Part shown: piece by piece, positions 5,358 to 7,701 of the stretch
How the letters are laid out: each line of letters begins with the position of its first letter
Numbering within the stretch: the first letter of the stretch is position 1
From: CACKLF01 sp002725175
GTDB taxonomy: Bacteria > Pseudomonadota > Alphaproteobacteria > Rhodobacterales > Rhodobacteraceae
Reading direction: 5' to 3'
DNA: 7,701 nt
Assembly (NCBI GenBank): GCA_002725175.2
Contig: PBQX02000022.1
Location: 1-7,701 of the forward strand
Position numbers and translations under genes: made by a program
The notes under the pieces: generated by a model
Seen by the model: the letters and a program-made list of their open reading frames with translations, nothing else
What the model was told of the DNA's origin: nothing
Database searches by the model: none

Positions 5358-6773
5358 ATGAGCTTGGAAAAGTTTTATATTAATGGGAGTTGGGTAGATC
5401 CGCTAAAAAAAGAAACTATAGATATTATTAATCCCGCTGATGAATCTATAGTGGGGAAATTAAGTGTTGGCTCTGCTGAAGATATAGATAAAGCCGTCAA
5501 AGCTGCTAGGACAGCATTTTCTTCCTTTTCTGAAAGTTCAATAAAAGAGAGATTGGATCTTTTAAATACAATTAGAAATATCTATAAGAAACGCTTTGAT
5601 GATATTGCTGACGCTATAATGACGGAAATGGGTGCTCCAATCAATCTTGCAAGAGGAGCCCAAGCAATGGTAGGTTTGGGTCATTTAAAAACAGCAATCA
5701 GAGTATTAGAAGAGCACAAATTTGAATATGTTCACAATGGTTATACAGTNAGGCATGAGCCAATCGGAGTATGTGGACTAATAACTCCGTGGAACTGGCC
5801 TATAAATCAAATTGTTTCAAAACTAGGGCCTTGTTTGGCGTCTGGATGTACTGCGATATTGAAGCCAAGTGAAATTGCTCCACTTTCAGCGAATATTATA
5901 GCAGAAATAATCCATGAAGCCGGAGCTCCAGCTGGTGTTTTTAATATGGTGCATGGTATTGGGCCTATCGTTGGAGAGGCAATGTCCAATCATCCGGATA
6001 TAGACATGATGTCTTTCACAGGTTCTACTCGAGGAGGTATCGCTGTAGCCCAAGCATCCGCAAAAACAGTTAAGAGAGTTAGTCAGGAACTTGGTGGNAA
6101 GTCACCAAATATAATCCTAGACGATGGAATTTTTGAAAAATCTGTTACAGACGGAGTCAAAGGCACCATGAGTAATACCGGTCAATCCTGCAATGCCCCA
6201 ACTAGAATGCTTGTACCTGCCACAAGGCATGACGAAGCTCTGAAAATTGCTAAGNATGCAGCTGAGCAATTAACTACTGGCAATCCTAAAAATGAAGAAA
6301 CAGACATCGGACCCTTAGTCAGCGAAGTACAATATAATAAAGTTCAGCGCCTGATAGAAGCCGGCATAAGTGAAGGAGCAACCCTTGTCACTGGAGGTTC
6401 TGGAAAACCAGAAAAACTGGATAGTGGGTATTATGTAAGGCCTACAGTTTTTGGGAATGTTAACAATAAAATGGAAATAGCTAGGGAAGAAATTTTTGGA
6501 CCNGTCCTTTCAATCATTCCTTACAACTCAGAAGAAGAGGCTATTGAGATTGCCAATGATACGGAATATGGATTGGCTGCCTACGTTAGTGGTGAAAATA
6601 AAGATAAAATGATGATGCTAGCACGCAAAATAAAAGCAGGCCAGATTCATCTGAACCATGGAAGTGCTGGAACAAATGCTCCATTTGGAGGCTTTAAGCA
6701 ATCCGGAAACGGAAGAGAAAAAGCCGAGTGGGGTCTTGAAGAATTTCTAGAAGTTAAAGCTATAATGGAATAA
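5358..6773 (+). CDS. NAD(P)+-dependent aldehyde dehydrogenase
   Basis: A complete 471-residue class-I-like aldehyde dehydrogenase, which oxidises an aldehyde to its carboxylate with NAD(P)+ in the cytoplasm. All catalytic features are present: N146 in TPWNWP, K169 in ILKPSE for cofactor binding, the FTGST loop (220-224), general base E244 in SQELGGKSPN, catalytic C278 in NTGQSCNAPTR, and E378 in REEIFGP. The C-terminus NAPFGGFKQSGNGREKAEWGLEEF (439-462) is normal. The GQSCNAPTR form around the cysteine resembles, from memory, the group containing 6-oxolauric acid dehydrogenase (CddD), so a medium-chain or oxo-acid aldehyde is possible, but the substrate is not decided. The start has AGGAG with six-base spacing. 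Of four N, three are third positions of GTN, GGN and CCN (Val131, Gly247, Pro382), leaving only residue 300 ambiguous. It stands alone rightward and converges on the NCS2 permease gene. Confidence 0.95.
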   Translation: MSLEKFYINGSWVDPLKKETIDIINPADESIVGKLSVGSAEDIDKAVKAARTAFSSFSESSIKERLDLLNTIRNIYKKRFDDIADAIMTEMGAPINLARGAQAMVGLGHLKTAIRVLEEHKFEYVHNGYTXRHEPIGVCGLITPWNWPINQIVSKLGPCLASGCTAILKPSEIAPLSANIIAEIIHEAGAPAGVFNMVHGIGPIVGEAMSNHPDIDMMSFTGSTRGGIAVAQASAKTVKRVSQELGXKSPNIILDDGIFEKSVTDGVKGTMSNTGQSCNAPTRMLVPATRHDEALKIAKXAAEQLTTGNPKNEETDIGPLVSEVQYNKVQRLIEAGISEGATLVTGGSGKPEKLDSGYYVRPTVFGNVNNKMEIAREEIFGXVLSIIPYNSEEEAIEIANDTEYGLAAYVSGENKDKMMMLARKIKAGQIHLNHGSAGTNAPFGGFKQSGNGREKAEWGLEEFLEVKAIME

Positions 6774-6776
6774 TAA

Positions 6777-6807
6777 TTGGATGACCAAATTGGCTTTGGT
6801 CATCCAA
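6777..6807. terminator. Shared hairpin terminator between convergent genes
   Basis: A perfect 13-bp stem TTGGATGACCAAA / TTTGGTCATCCAA with loop TTGGC fills the 46 bases between the stops of the aldehyde dehydrogenase and NCS2 permease genes. Its symmetry and site suit bidirectional termination. The flanks are AT-rich but lack a clean U-run, so it may act as an RNA 3'-end barrier as much as a strict intrinsic terminator. Confidence 0.7.
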
Positions 6808-6819
6808 CATAATTCAAAT

Positions 6820-7701
6820 TTATTCTTCGTCTGGCAGTAATAAATTTAGCACCACTGCCACTAATGCAGTAGGTGCAACTGCTGAAGTTGCTAATACTTT
6901 TACGATACCAGGTAAATATTGTACCGCTGAAGGTACAAGATTCAGCCCCAATCCAACTGATAGAGATAAGGCAATAATTACCATATTACGTCTAGTCATT
7001 TTAATTTCACCAAGAACATTCATTCCTGCTGAAGCGACCATCCCAAACATAACGATAACTCCACCCCCTAAAACAGGTAAAGGCATTGAGGCAATTATTG
7101 CTCCAATTTTTGGAATCAAACCACAAACAATCATAATTATCCCTGCAATAGTCACAACGTGCCGAGACATTATCCCTGTCATGCCAACAATCCCAACATT
7201 TTGGCTAAATGAAGTATTAGGAAGGCCTCCAAATACCCCAGCTACTGCAGTTCCAAGGCCATCAGCATATGTGGCACCAGAAATTTCTTCATCTGAAGCC
7301 TCTCTACCCGCTCCTGCCTTTGTAGTTGCAGATGCGTCACCAACAGTTTCAATAGCTGATACTATTGAAACCAGAGTAACTCCAATAACTGCACCTAAGC
7401 TAAATTCAAAACCATAAGGGAAGGGTTGTAATCCCGCAAACCAACTAGCTCCTCCTACCGGTCCAAAATTTACCATTCCATTGGCAAATGCTAGTAAGTA
7501 TCCAGCTATTATACCTATCAAAACCGCCGCGTTAGATATTAGACCTTTAGAAAGAAATTTGCAGAGGAGCGCCACTACAATAACACACAGTGCTACACTC
7601 CAATGCTTTAAGGATCCGAAGCTTTCAGCAGCCATTTGAAAATCAGCAGCGCCACCTGCAGCATATTTTATTCCTACCGGTATCAAATAAAGACCAATAG
7701 C
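6820..7701 (-). CDS. NCS2 (nucleobase:cation symporter-2) permease, xanthine/urate-type, 5' end beyond window
   Basis: The frame is open from the window edge to TAA at 6822-6820, giving 293 C-terminal residues of a family usually 430-460 long. A TTG at 7686 is internal, because the frame continues upstream with AIGLY joined to LIPVGIKYAAGG, a normal family segment. These inner-membrane proteins import purines or pyrimidines with protons or sodium. Visible functional residues (numbered from the fragment) are E118 in SAIETVGD (helix 8), D147 in TYADGLGT (helix 9), and the signature Q167-N168-x-G-x4-T175-G176 (helix 10). Glutamine at the first signature position is typical of the xanthine/urate group (XanQ, UapA), whereas uracil permeases carry glutamate, so a purine such as xanthine or urate is the likelier substrate. 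The protein ends LLLPDEE. It converges with the aldehyde dehydrogenase gene; no functional link between them is evident. Confidence 0.92.
   Translation of the reverse strand, partial: AIGLYLIPVGIKYAAGGAADFQMAAESFGSLKHWSVALCVIVVALLCKFLSKGLISNAAVLIGIIAGYLLAFANGMVNFGPVGGASWFAGLQPFPYGFEFSLGAVIGVTLVSIVSAIETVGDASATTKAGAGREASDEEISGATYADGLGTAVAGVFGGLPNTSFSQNVGIVGMTGIMSRHVVTIAGIIMIVCGLIPKIGAIIASMPLPVLGGGVIVMFGMVASAGMNVLGEIKMTRRNMVIIALSLSVGLGLNLVPSAVQYLPGIVKVLATSAVAPTALVAVVLNLLLPDEE

Noticed and set aside
7181..7417. 78-codon plus-strand frame opposite the NCS2 permease gene
   Set aside because: The opposite strand encodes the NCS2 signature motif. The plus frame is rich in Pro, Ala and Thr, as expected from an antisense reading of membrane-helix codons.
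6820..7686. NCS2 gene starting at the TTG at 7686
   Set aside because: The frame remains open to the window edge and the upstream residues continue a conserved helix, so the real start is outside the window.

Overview
The window looks like a fragment of a low-GC (about 35-40% by eye), probably marine or uncultured alphaproteobacterium. The basis is the amino-acid usage, the family mix (PAAT-type ABC transporter, EamA exporter, NCS2 permease, DUF4396) and the 27 ambiguous bases (N) typical of a metagenomic or population consensus. This assignment is inference; no rRNA or other marker gene is present. No tRNA, rRNA, CRISPR array, insertion sequence or phage gene was seen.

Left part (1-3227): a divergent ABC-importer cluster. 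Leftward from a 137-base control region run a periplasmic binding protein related in sequence to cyclohexadienyl dehydratase (342-1115) and a truncated AhpD-fold, peroxidase-like gene (1-268). Rightward run the ATPase (1253-2008), the permease (2016-2789) and a second, small AhpD-fold protein (2883-3227). The transporter is thus bracketed by two different AhpD-like proteins, one with CxxC and one with CxxS in the redox motif. This suggests uptake of a small carboxylate or amino-acid-like compound coupled to redox or detoxifying chemistry. The substrate is unknown.

Middle (3228-5357): first comes a gene-free stretch whose left half carries 11 N and whose right half has none and ends in a clear rho-independent terminator (3571-3598), which may be a small RNA or a structured 3' end. 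Then come two leftward membrane-protein genes, probably one operon: a DUF4396 protein (4602-5085, reading frame broken at N bases) and an EamA/DMT transporter (3670-4554) whose TTG start lies in the loop of an inverted repeat. A 272-base AT-rich region separates DUF4396 from the next, divergent gene.

Right part (5358-7701): a complete NAD(P)+-dependent aldehyde dehydrogenase faces a truncated NCS2 xanthine/urate-type permease, with a 13-bp-stem hairpin between their stop codons serving as a likely shared terminator.

Most N inside the DUF4396 and aldehyde dehydrogenase genes fall at third codon positions. This fits real population polymorphism under purifying selection better than random sequencing error.
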